NCBI GenBank assembly: GCA_044358815.1
Contig: JBIKNH010000084.1
Location: 1 to 16,768, forward strand
DNA: 16,768 nt
Direction: 5' to 3'
From: JBAXSK01 sp044358815
Lineage (GTDB): Bacteria > Cyanobacteriota > Cyanobacteriia > Pseudanabaenales > Pseudanabaenaceae
Shown here: piece by piece, positions 1 through 6,452 of the stretch
Position numbering within the stretch: position 1 is the first letter of the stretch
Layout: the number at the start of each line of letters is the position of its first letter
Made by a program: the position numbers and the translations under genes
Notes under the pieces: model-generated
Told to the model about the DNA's origin: nothing
Seen by the model: only the letters and a program-made list of their open reading frames with translations
Databases searched by the model: none

Positions 1-335
1 TCAGATGGATCTGTTGCGTCATTGGCATCATTGCTAGTCTCACTACTACTAGTATTACTCGCATTAGTCGCAGTGCCGTCCGCTGCTGCCACCAGGACAA
101 TTTCCAGCGGGTAGCCTAAAATTTCGGCAACGGCATCCTTAATGTTTTGGAAATAGTACTTATGAATCCAATTTCGCGCAAAAGTATGGGGTGTCCGAAT
201 GGTCAAGCAGTCTGGGGTCAGACTTTCAGCCGTGACAGTTTTAATCCATCCCTCAAAGGTTGGACGGCTAAGCTGGTTTTCGAGAAGCTCTAGCACTTGA
301 TTCCAAAGGGTTTCGAGAGAGATGTCTACGGGCAT
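1..335 (-). CDS. dnaA: Chromosomal replication initiator DnaA, N-terminal part (cut by window edge)
   Basis: DnaA is the AAA+ ATPase that binds DnaA boxes at oriC, melts the origin and recruits helicase. Only the first 111 codons are inside the window; the frame runs open through base 1. Residues 5-80 look like DnaA domain I: an aromatic helix around W11, 'LSRPTFEGWI' at 22-31, then 'IRTPHTFARNWIHKYY' at 46-61 and 'ILGYPLEIVL' at 72-81, all typical of cyanobacterial DnaA. From about residue 84 the protein becomes a low-complexity Ala/Thr/Ser/Asn/Asp stretch, which fits the variable linker domain II. The AAA+ and DNA-binding domains lie beyond the edge. The start is the ATG at 335-333, immediately before 'PVDISLETLW'. 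It is divergent from pdxA across about 250 bp. I saw no cluster of DnaA boxes in that spacer, so this is not clearly the origin. The identity is secure from domain I alone. Confidence 0.93.
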   Translation of the reverse strand, partial: MPVDISLETLWNQVLELLENQLSRPTFEGWIKTVTAESLTPDCLTIRTPHTFARNWIHKYYFQNIKDAVAEILGYPLEIVLVAAADGTATNASNTSSSETSNDANDATDPS

Positions 336-482
336 AGGGCGATCAATGGCGCAAAATGTCGGGAAAGATCATATTAGCGTGTTGCGGGTGCTAGGGGAGA
401 TCCCTTTGACAATCATTAATTTTTGAACCAACTTCCGTTACGATCCATTTATTTTTCAGTTTCTTGTGATTTGTTGGTAGTA

Positions 483-503
483 GTCTGTTATCAAACCACA
501 GAC
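483..503. promoter_or_regulatory. Small inverted repeat in the dnaA-pdxA spacer
   Basis: GTCTGT at 483-488 and ACAGAC at 498-503 form a perfect 6-bp inverted repeat around a 9-nt centre. It lies about 80 bp before pdxA and 150 bp before dnaA. It could be an operator or a weak hairpin; nothing else supports a function. Confidence 0.2.
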
Positions 504-583
504 ATCAAATGCAAATATCAAAATATTTACTGGATGTTTTTGGTTAGATATTTGCTAGATATTTCCTGGGTAGTACAACAGTT

Positions 584-1744
584 ATGCTTAGCCGAGATCC
601 TGCTTCAGACCCACAACCAACCAAACCCGTCTCTGTCGCCATCACTATGGGAGACCCCGCAGGCATTGGTCCTGAGATTATTCTCAAAGCCCTTGCTGAT
701 CCGCTCATTGAAGGTCTACCAGCCCGCTATACAGTGGTGGGGAATCGTCAGCTATTAACCGCAACCTATCGCCATCTGCACAGCCAGGTCACCACACCTA
801 TGGCAGCACCAGATTTAATCCGTTTATTGGACGTAACCCAGGGCATGGAAGAGGATGTAATCCTAGGACAGCTTAATCAGGCAGGGGGAGCGACGAGTTT
901 TGCTTATTTGTCCACAGCCATTGATCATGCTGTGGGTAAGGCTGTTGGTGACGCTATGGCGGGGATGCCATCAACGATAGCGCCAGAGGTTGCGTTAATG
1001 GACCATGATGGAAAAGACATATTTCCCTTTGATGCAATTGTCACTGCCCCCATTGCTAAGGCAGCTTGGCAACAGGCAGGGCATCATTACCCAGGACAAA
1101 CAGAGCTATTAGCCGAACGTAGCCACCAAGATGATTTTGGCATGTTATTTGTGGCTCGTTCTCCCCATAGTAATTGGGTGCTGCGGACTCTATTGGCAAC
1201 GGTGCATATTCCCTTAGCTGCTGTTGCCACCACATTAACTGCCGATTTAGTGCGGCAGAAACTCAATCTTTTAGTCAGATCCTTAAAAACTGATTTTGGC
1301 ATTGAGAACCCTCGGATTGCCATTGCGGGAATTAATCCCCACAGCGGCGAACAGGGACAACTAGGACACGAAGAACAAGCCTGGCTTAATGCCCTGATCA
1401 CCAGTTACAGCGCGGCACATCCTGAGGTAACCCTTACACCACCAATCCCGCCAGATACCATGTGGCTCAAGCCCGCCCAAGCCTGGCACTATGCCCAGTT
1501 TGCTAGTCATGGTTACGATGCTTATTTGGCGATGTACCATGATCAAGGTTTGATTCCGGTGAAACTTCTCGCCTTTGCCGAAGCCGTAAATACCACCATT
1601 GGTTTACCCTTTGTGAGAACCTCCCCCGATCATGGCACTGCTTTTGATATTGCGGGGCGTGGCATTGCCGATCACAATAGTATGGTGGCAGCAATTCGTT
1701 TAGCAGTGGAGTTGAGTCAGCAGCGACGGTATGGGCGCTCCTAA
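584..1744 (+). CDS. pdxA: 4-hydroxythreonine-4-phosphate dehydrogenase PdxA
   Basis: PdxA is the NAD-dependent enzyme that oxidises 4-phosphohydroxy-L-threonine in the DXP-dependent pyridoxal 5'-phosphate pathway; its product is condensed with deoxyxylulose phosphate by PdxJ. Visible family signatures are 'TMGDPAGIGPE' (21-31), 'VTAPIAKAAW' (153-162), 'GINPHSGE' (249-256), 'AMYHDQGL' (316-323) and 'SPDHGTAFDIAGRG' (347-360). H208 and H319 match two of the three histidine metal ligands known from the E. coli enzyme. The third, in the usual GHTE motif, is Gln here (GQTE, 171-174); I believe this form occurs in other cyanobacteria. At 386 residues it is longer than the usual 330-350. The extra length is about 12 residues before the first strand and roughly 20-25 around 124-148. 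The start is the ATG at 584, without a clear Shine-Dalgarno. It is divergent from dnaA and converges with the YciI-like gene, leaving 3 nt between stop codons. Confidence 0.95.
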   Translation: MLSRDPASDPQPTKPVSVAITMGDPAGIGPEIILKALADPLIEGLPARYTVVGNRQLLTATYRHLHSQVTTPMAAPDLIRLLDVTQGMEEDVILGQLNQAGGATSFAYLSTAIDHAVGKAVGDAMAGMPSTIAPEVALMDHDGKDIFPFDAIVTAPIAKAAWQQAGHHYPGQTELLAERSHQDDFGMLFVARSPHSNWVLRTLLATVHIPLAAVATTLTADLVRQKLNLLVRSLKTDFGIENPRIAIAGINPHSGEQGQLGHEEQAWLNALITSYSAAHPEVTLTPPIPPDTMWLKPAQAWHYAQFASHGYDAYLAMYHDQGLIPVKLLAFAEAVNTTIGLPFVRTSPDHGTAFDIAGRGIADHNSMVAAIRLAVELSQQRRYGRS

Positions 1745-1747
1745 AAC

Positions 1748-2032
1748 CTAAAACACTTGAATCCACTCATAAACCGTGTACTCTGTCCAGATTTGATGTT
1801 GCCAGTAGGGATCGGCTTCGATCATGGCGCGTACTGAAGCTTCATCAGGGGCAGCAAAAACCGCAAAAATTTTCGTTACATCTTGGGTGGGACCAACGGT
1901 AATTAGTTTGCCCTGGTCATATAGAGCTTTCAAATTATCCAAATGGGCTTGGCGATAGGGGGCACGTTTTTCTAGAACATCGGCGCAATAACTGCCCCAC
2001 ATCACGAATTTTTTCAAGTTAGAGTCTGCCAT
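1748..2032 (-). CDS. YciI-like (YCII) domain protein
   Basis: This is a 94-residue single-domain protein of the YCII superfamily, a ferredoxin-like fold found alone or attached to other enzymes and mostly without a known substrate. The family hallmarks are present: 'KFVMWGSYCADVLEKRAPYR' near the start, the conserved His in 'RQAHL' (H30), 'GPTQD' (47-51) and the conserved Asp in 'IEADPYW' (D74), followed by 'YTVYEWIQVF' at the C-terminus. His and Asp are the proposed acid-base pair of the family. The start at ATG 2032-2030 is preferred because the domain begins eight residues later; an in-frame TTG at 2068 would add 12 unrelated residues. The gene converges tightly with pdxA, but convergence implies no shared function. 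The specific role cannot be assigned. Confidence 0.85.
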   Translation of the reverse strand: MADSNLKKFVMWGSYCADVLEKRAPYRQAHLDNLKALYDQGKLITVGPTQDVTKIFAVFAAPDEASVRAMIEADPYWQHQIWTEYTVYEWIQVF

Positions 2033-2150
2033 AGAATCGATGAGTATAGGTGATGAGTATCCAATCAACTGTTTGATCAGGTTTGATTAGCCTTGTTTAC
2101 TATATCAATCTTGTACAGATTCTCTGACATTCTCTCTAAAAACAATAAAT

Positions 2151-3305
2151 CTAGAACGCACCAAAACCAGATAGAACCTTAGGCACTGTCAGTAGAAGAA
2201 TCTGTAAATCTTTCCATAAAGACCAACCGCTCAAGTACTGCAAATCATATTGGGTTACCGCATTGAGATCCAACAAAGTGGAACGCTTACTCACTTGCCA
2301 AGCTCCTGTCAGTCCGGGTAAGGCATTCAGACGATGTTTACCTTTATCTTCAATGCGTAGCGCGTCATACAATGCCCAAGGGCGCGGACCCACCAAACTC
2401 ATTTCACCCCGTAAGACATTCAGTAACTGCGGTAGTTCGTCAATGCTGTATTTACGCAAAAATTTACCAATCACCGTAACACGGGGGTCTTTTTGGCATT
2501 TATGTAGGCCGCTTTGTCCCGCCATGACTTGATGATGGAGCGCCTCGGCTTCAGTGATCATGGTACGGAATTTAAAAATCTTAAATAGCTGCCCTTGCTT
2601 GCCAACTCGCCATTGAGAAAACAAAACTGGTCCTTTAGAAGTGAGCTTAACCAAACCAGCGGTAACCAGTAATAAGGGACTTAAAATAATCATAATTACT
2701 AGGGCTGCCAACCAGTCACCCCAACGTTTTAACTGCCATTGCAGCGGATAATGATAGTGTGGCAATTCATCAGTAATCGGTAACAATAAGCGCAGGGGTT
2801 GCTCGATGGCAGTGCTGACCGTCGCCCATTGAGCCAATTGGGATTCACTTAAACTAGAATCAATATAGATACCCTTCAAATCCAGATTAGCTAACCAATT
2901 CAATAGATAAGCATCATCTGATTTTTGCAAGAACCGCAAAGATTCCGCTAAACAAAAACCAGCTAAAATTGGCTTTAGAGAGAGGTTATTCGTCAGGTGA
3001 TATACGCCACGCGCTCCAGAATGCTCCCCATTAGCACCTCTATTATTTTGGTTTAACCAGTGGTGGGCGGCGTGGGTGGCTCCTTCCGGAAAAATATAAA
3101 GATAGTTGTTATACAGGAATAATTCTACGCTATCTAAAATAGTTGCGTTCAGTGATGAACGCGCAAAACCAATTGATTCATGATTCTGAACTTGACCATA
3201 ACTAGGCTGACCAGCTAAGTTCCGCTCTGTTGGTTTATGGAAGAGATTGCGGGCTAATTCACGGCGACTAGCGGCTATCAAACTGAAGCTAAAAATATGC
3301 ATCAT
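2151..3305 (-). CDS. Polyprenyl-phosphate sugar-1-phosphate transferase (bacterial sugar transferase family)
   Basis: Enzymes of this family transfer a sugar-1-phosphate from a nucleotide sugar to a membrane polyprenyl phosphate, the first step in assembling an exopolysaccharide or O-antigen-like repeat. Residues 193-384 form the catalytic domain: one hydrophobic membrane helix at about 197-217, 'SKGPVLFSQWRVGKQG' (223-238), 'FKFRTM' (244-249), the 'DELPQL' motif (289-294), 'MSLVGPRP' (302-309) and 'PGLTGAWQV' (330-338). Residues 1-190 are unusual. They are soluble-looking, without the four membrane helices of WbaP/WcaJ-type enzymes, and end in 'LPITDELP'. This resembles the shorter cyanobacterial HepC-like proteins, but I do not recognise the N-domain with confidence. 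The start is the first of two consecutive ATGs at 3305, with GAGG at 3317-3314 eight nt upstream. The sugar and the polymer are unknown. Confidence 0.9.
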   Translation of the reverse strand: MMHIFSFSLIAASRRELARNLFHKPTERNLAGQPSYGQVQNHESIGFARSSLNATILDSVELFLYNNYLYIFPEGATHAAHHWLNQNNRGANGEHSGARGVYHLTNNLSLKPILAGFCLAESLRFLQKSDDAYLLNWLANLDLKGIYIDSSLSESQLAQWATVSTAIEQPLRLLLPITDELPHYHYPLQWQLKRWGDWLAALVIMIILSPLLLVTAGLVKLTSKGPVLFSQWRVGKQGQLFKIFKFRTMITEAEALHHQVMAGQSGLHKCQKDPRVTVIGKFLRKYSIDELPQLLNVLRGEMSLVGPRPWALYDALRIEDKGKHRLNALPGLTGAWQVSKRSTLLDLNAVTQYDLQYLSGWSLWKDLQILLLTVPKVLSGFGAF

Positions 3306-3313
3306 CGCGGCTA

Positions 3314-3317
3314 CCTC
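3314..3317 (-). promoter_or_regulatory. Ribosome binding site of the sugar transferase gene
   Basis: GAGG on the minus strand lies 8 nt before the ATG at 3305. It supports this start over the internal Met codons; good Shine-Dalgarno sequences are rare in this window. Confidence 0.6.
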
Positions 3318-3379
3318 GCATTACTTGAATCGATTAACCAATACGTGACCAAATGTCTTGACGCTGTAATAATGATTAG

Positions 3380-3399
3380 CTTATGCATTCTTATGCATT
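3380..3399. repeat. Perfect 10-bp tandem duplication
   Basis: CTTATGCATT occurs twice head to tail (3380-3389 and 3390-3399), about 75 bp upstream of the sugar transferase start. The unit contains the palindrome ATGCAT. Confidence 0.9.
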
Positions 3400-3642
3400 G
3401 CTGACTATGACTACCCCCCATAATTAGGAGCTATTCCTAAATCCCATCAGATCCACTGAGATCTATGACAAACTATCTCTATCAAGGGAAATGCTAATGG
3501 AAATGTGATGGAATAGTCTGATTAATTACTGAGCTAGCCTCCCTAAGTCAAACTTCTCAAACAACTTCCCCAGAGCAGTTTCTGGAAAAAGACTCTTAAA
3601 GAAGAGATTAGGGAACGAAAACAAAAACTTATGGAAAGATGT

Positions 3643-3695
3643 AAAAATTTAAATTAGGAGCCTCAGCTAATGTAGGAGAAAAGCAGAGGCTCCTA
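3643..3695 (-). terminator. Rho-independent terminator-like hairpin, minus strand
   Basis: TAGGAGCCTC (3655-3664) pairs perfectly with GAGGCTCCTA (3686-3695) around a 21-nt loop. Read on the minus strand, the GC-rich stem is followed by a T-rich tract (complement of 3643-3654), as in an intrinsic terminator. Read on the plus strand there is no T tract. It is 410 bp past the protease stop codon, so it could end that transcript or a separate small RNA. Confidence 0.55.
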
Positions 3696-3887
3696 GAATC
3701 GAGTATTCGGACGACAGCATGAACCATTACTGGGGCAAGCAACCAGTTCACTGTCAAGTCCTCTCTCGGAAAACCTTACCGCTGTCAATCTCTAATACTT
3801 TTAGGAGTGAATATTAGGAGTGGCTAACGTTTTTTGCATAGTGCTATCATGGCTCACCATTTTTCCTATGGCAAGGGCAGGCGGTTA

Positions 3888-3932
3888 CTAAAAGTCATCT
3901 AAAAAGTTATCCAAAAGTTATCTAAAAGTTAT
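3888..3932. repeat. Four tandem copies of an 11-bp unit
   Basis: Consensus CTAAAAGTTAT at 3888-3898, 3899-3910 (one extra A), 3911-3921 and 3922-3932, with one or two differences between copies. On the minus strand each unit reads ATAACTTTTAG, so the array carries repeated sites similar to a bacterial -10 box, and the first of them overlaps the promoter-like pair at 3928-3957. Confidence 0.85.
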
Positions 3933-3957
3933 ATGTCGCGCCAAGTTCCGTTGCCAA
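3928..3957 (-). promoter_or_regulatory. Candidate sigma-70-type promoter, minus strand
   Basis: On the minus strand TTGGCA (3957-3952) and TATAAC (3933-3928) are separated by 18 nt; each box matches the sigma-70 consensus at five of six positions. Transcription would begin near 3921 and reach the hairpin at 3695-3643 before the sugar transferase gene. No further evidence for activity can be seen. Confidence 0.35.
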
Positions 3958-3990
3958 TAGATCCCGATATAGGGGTGAAATTGTTGACCA

Positions 3991-4025
3991 CACTATGATT
4001 TACCCTGATTCACTATGATTTATCC
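3991..4025. repeat. Two copies of a 15-bp unit with 20-bp period
   Basis: CACTATGATTTACCC (3991-4005) and CACTATGATTTATCC (4011-4025) differ at one base. A further ATGATTTGCCC follows at 4029. The period of 20 bp is close to two helical turns. Confidence 0.8.
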
Positions 4026-4038
4026 ACGATGATTTGCC

Positions 4039-4114
4039 CCCCCGTTTAGGTCAAGTTATCACCTCAAGCCGTCACCTCAAGCCATCACTTTGAGTTATCG
4101 GGTTTTAACGGGGG
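4039..4114 (-). repeat. Inverted repeat spanning the protease stop codon, enclosing a 13-bp tandem repeat
   Basis: CCCCCGTT (4039-4046) and AACGGGGG (4107-4114) are perfect 8-bp inverted arms. The stop codon of the protease gene (4107-4105) lies at the inner edge of one arm. Between the arms TCACCTCAAGCC occurs twice with a 13-bp period (4059-4070, 4072-4083), followed by a decayed third copy, TCACTTTGAG. The loop of about 60 nt is long for an intrinsic terminator, and only a short A/T run follows. Confidence 0.5.
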
Positions 4115-4755
4115 TGTAACTCGATGGAGTTGAGTCGGATTTTAATGTCAAAGTCACCGAAGAAATCCTGTCCCAACAAACCAATATCAGCGGTGTTAGA
4201 AATGGCTACCATCAGCATTCTGGGGCGGGTATTTCCAGCATAAACTGACTTGACTGGAGCTACAAAAAACGGTGATTTACGTCCATCGGCTAAGGTAGCA
4301 TAACCACCACCTTGGACACGCAAACCTAAATTAGTGGCGGTACTAGCAGTGATCATTGTGCCACTGGCTCCGGTGTCAAACATCATTTCGATCCGCTGCT
4401 TTTCATTGAACGTCACTTCAACGATGGGAATTCCCCTAGAACGGCGCTTAATCGGAATCACATAAAACTTACCCGTAGGTACTGGGTTATAAACGTAAGG
4501 ATTCTCATCTTCTTTCCTTGGGGCGACGGAGGGCACGATGGGAGCGCTGACAGGGGTTTGTAAAGGTTTGACACCACAGAGTTTACCTAGATCAATCCGG
4601 CGACCGCGTTTGTCAGTGAGATAACATCCGGAACGCTCTTGGGCGGCAGCACTGGGCACTGATAGGGGCAACGTAAAGCCCAATGCAAAACTGAGTCCGC
4701 TAACTGTACCTAAACATAAACCTAGGCTGAGACGACGTAGAGAAGGTACTACCAT
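4105..4755 (-). CDS. Secreted retropepsin-like aspartic protease
   Basis: This 216-residue protein begins with a clear Sec signal peptide: basic 'SLRRLS', a hydrophobic core at about 11-33, and a likely cut after 'SAAA' (residues 35-38). Residues 44-60 carry two Cys in a 'CYLTDKRGRRIDLGKLC' pattern that I recognise from other secreted cyanobacterial proteins; they may form a disulfide. Residues about 95-215 are a single retropepsin-like domain with the catalytic 'FDTGASGTMI' (126-135; D127) and the flap-side 'IGLLGQDFFGDF' (191-202). Having one catalytic Asp, it would need to dimerise to be active. The start at 4755 is chosen because AGGAG at 4766-4762 lies 6 nt upstream and the signal peptide begins there; an upstream in-frame codon at 4833 would put 26 unrelated residues before it. 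Its substrate is unknown. It is divergent from the GT4 gene. Confidence 0.85.
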   Translation of the reverse strand: MVVPSLRRLSLGLCLGTVSGLSFALGFTLPLSVPSAAAQERSGCYLTDKRGRRIDLGKLCGVKPLQTPVSAPIVPSVAPRKEDENPYVYNPVPTGKFYVIPIKRRSRGIPIVEVTFNEKQRIEMMFDTGASGTMITASTATNLGLRVQGGGYATLADGRKSPFFVAPVKSVYAGNTRPRMLMVAISNTADIGLLGQDFFGDFDIKIRLNSIELHPR

Positions 4756-5144
4756 TGATAACTCCTGAGGTTGCGGAAAAGGGAAGTCTAGATTCCTGGG
4801 ATCATAGCCACACTCAATAATGATCCTAACCAAAAATCAACCCCAAATTTAACCCAAAATAATCTGAAATAATCTGAAATTGTGATCCCTTTAGATTTGC
4901 TAGGGACAGATCAAAAGTTTTCCAGCCCTTCAAGTCTTGGTTAATTTAAGCCTTGTTGAATAAGCTTAAATTTCAAGGTTACACGTCGGGTCTGTCTACC
5001 AAATCTAATTCAGTTACTAGTTCAGTTACTGGGTGTGGTGAACGTGCATTTCCTTGGTACAACTTTAGCTACGAATCGCTGCAACACTTAGCTGCAACAC
5101 CTCATAGCTGTTAATAGCCGTCACACCATACCTAGTTTAAACCA
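4756..5144. other. Divergent spacer between protease and GT4 genes
   Basis: This 389-bp spacer must hold the promoters of both flanking genes, but no box pair stands out. It contains three short tandem duplications: AATCTGAAAT twice at 4861-4880 (perfect), TTCAGTTACTAG/TTCAGTTACTGG at 5009-5032, and GCTGCAACACTTA/GCTGCAACACCTC at 5078-5103. No protein gene is apparent. Confidence 0.6.
4762..4766 (-). promoter_or_regulatory. Ribosome binding site deciding the protease start
   Basis: AGGAG on the minus strand, 6 nt before the ATG at 4755, favours the 216-residue product that starts with the signal peptide over the longer frame from 4833. Confidence 0.7.
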
Positions 5145-6305
5145 ATGTCTAAAGCGCTTCATGGGGCAAATATCGCAATTGTGCATGAATGGCTCACCAG
5201 TTATGCCGGATCAGAGCGGGTTTTAGAACAAATGCTGGCACTTTTCCCCCAAGCGGATCTGTTTGCTGTGGCTGATTTCTTGCCCCAAAACCAGCGGCAT
5301 TTTCTCCAAAATAAGCCCGTTACAACTACGTTTATTCAGCATTTGCCCCAAGCCCGCCAAAGATTCCGCCAATATTTGCCCCTGATGCCCCTTGCCATTG
5401 AGCAGTTAGATTTGTCAGGGTATGACATTGTTTTGTCCAGTTGTCATGCTGTGGCTAAAGGAGTTTTAACCGGACCGGATCAGTTGCACATTGCCTATAT
5501 TCATTCACCGATTCGGTATGCCTGGGATCTGCAACATCAATATTTACAACAGTCTGGCTTGACCACGGGGGTGAAAAGTTGGTTAGCCCGTTATTTATTG
5601 CATCAACTGCGACTCTGGGACACTCGCACCGCCAATGGGGTTGATTGTTTCGTGGCTAATTCCCGTTTTATTGGGCGCAGGATTCAAAAGGTGTACCGCC
5701 GTCCTTCTGAAGTAATTTATCCGCCAGTGGATCTGGATACCTACAGTCTTCATTCAGTAAAAAGTGATTTTTATGTCACGGCTTCCCGACTTGTGCCCTA
5801 TAAGCGAGTGGATTTGATTGTGGAAGCTTTTGCGGCAATGCCCCACCGTCAGTTAGTGGTGATCGGCACTGGGGAACAAATGAAACTGATTCAAGCCAAA
5901 GCTACCCCAAATATTAAGATTTTGGGATTTCAGCCGCCAGAGGTTTTACAGGAATATCTCAAACGGGCTAAGGCATTTGTTTTTGCCGCTGAGGAAGATT
6001 TCGGTATTACCCCCGTCGAAGCCCAAGCCTGTGGTACGCCAGTGATTGCCTTCGGTCGTGGGGGGGTCTGCGAAACAGTATGTCCCTTACCCCATGATGC
6101 ACCCACCGGCGTATTTTTTGCCGCTCAGGAAGTTGCTGCTGTGATCGCTGCTGTGACAGAATTTGAAGCAAATCAAGATTTATTCACCCCAGAAGCCTGT
6201 CGTAATAATGCTTTCCGTTTTAGTGTGTCCCGCTTTAGGCAAGAATTTGGCGATTATGTGGCGGATCAATGGCAAACATGGCAGCGAGCCATTGATCCCC
6301 GTTGA
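5145..6305 (+). CDS. GT4-family (GT-B fold) glycosyltransferase, WbaZ/mannosyltransferase-like
   Basis: This is a retaining glycosyltransferase of family GT4, which moves a sugar from a nucleotide donor to a lipid-linked or cell-surface acceptor. The N-terminal half begins 'ANIAIVHEWLTSYAGSERVL', the loop typical of WbaZ-like enzymes, and includes 'IHSPIRYAWD' (119-128) and 'VANSRFIGRRI' (170-180). The C-terminal Rossmann half has 'VIYPPVD' (190-196), 'TASRLVPYKRVDL' (212-224), 'VVIGTGEQ' (238-245) and the EX7E motif 'EDFGITPVEAQACGTPVIAF' (284-303, with E284 and E292). The length of 386 residues is normal for the family. No signal peptide or membrane helix is seen, so it should be cytosolic or peripheral. 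The start ATG at 5145 has no clear Shine-Dalgarno. It lies 1.8 kb from the sugar transferase on the opposite strand. A shared role in exopolysaccharide synthesis is possible but unproven, and donor and acceptor are unknown. Confidence 0.9.
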   Translation: MSKALHGANIAIVHEWLTSYAGSERVLEQMLALFPQADLFAVADFLPQNQRHFLQNKPVTTTFIQHLPQARQRFRQYLPLMPLAIEQLDLSGYDIVLSSCHAVAKGVLTGPDQLHIAYIHSPIRYAWDLQHQYLQQSGLTTGVKSWLARYLLHQLRLWDTRTANGVDCFVANSRFIGRRIQKVYRRPSEVIYPPVDLDTYSLHSVKSDFYVTASRLVPYKRVDLIVEAFAAMPHRQLVVIGTGEQMKLIQAKATPNIKILGFQPPEVLQEYLKRAKAFVFAAEEDFGITPVEAQACGTPVIAFGRGGVCETVCPLPHDAPTGVFFAAQEVAAVIAAVTEFEANQDLFTPEACRNNAFRFSVSRFRQEFGDYVADQWQTWQRAIDPR

Positions 6306-6452
6306 TTTATAGTTAATTGATAACTAATCGACAGAGCACTCACAGGGATAACTAGGATTAATTCCTATCCTTGGGGATTTGGTTATAAGGGCAATGTTTT
6401 GTATGCTGTAGGTTAATTAAATCTAGCGTTTATTTTTTAGTATTCCCGTAGC

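Larger units (their letters stand above)
3306..4104. other. Gene-free 800-bp spacer rich in short repeats
   Basis: No convincing protein gene is present on either strand. The stretch holds several short tandem duplications (3380-3399, 3888-3932, 3991-4025, 4059-4083), a promoter-like pair at 3928-3957 on the minus strand and a terminator-like hairpin at 3643-3695 on the same strand. The longest open stretches, such as 32 codons at 3719-3817 (+) and 19 codons at 3801-3860 (-), lack strong ribosome sites. The spacer includes the 5' leader of the sugar transferase and the 3' region of the protease gene, and may also encode a small RNA. Confidence 0.6.

Noticed and set aside
336..583. Possible oriC in the dnaA-pdxA spacer
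   Set aside because: No group of DnaA boxes was found; TTATCAAAC near 488 has too many mismatches.
423..758. 111-codon open frame on the plus strand overlapping the pdxA start
   Set aside because: Its second half is pdxA read in another frame, the first half is spacer, and the product has no recognisable motif.
3719..3817. 32-codon plus-strand frame in the 800-bp spacer
   Set aside because: No ribosome site, no family resemblance, and it runs across the antisense small-RNA candidate; length is within chance.
3801..3860. 19-codon minus-strand frame with AGGA upstream
   Set aside because: Too short to judge and no recognisable sequence; AGGA is 5 nt from the ATG, but the region is better explained as RNA or spacer.
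4020..4028. TTATCCACG, one mismatch from the DnaA box
   Set aside because: It is single, 3.7 kb from dnaA and inside a tandem repeat; no cluster or unwinding region marks an origin.
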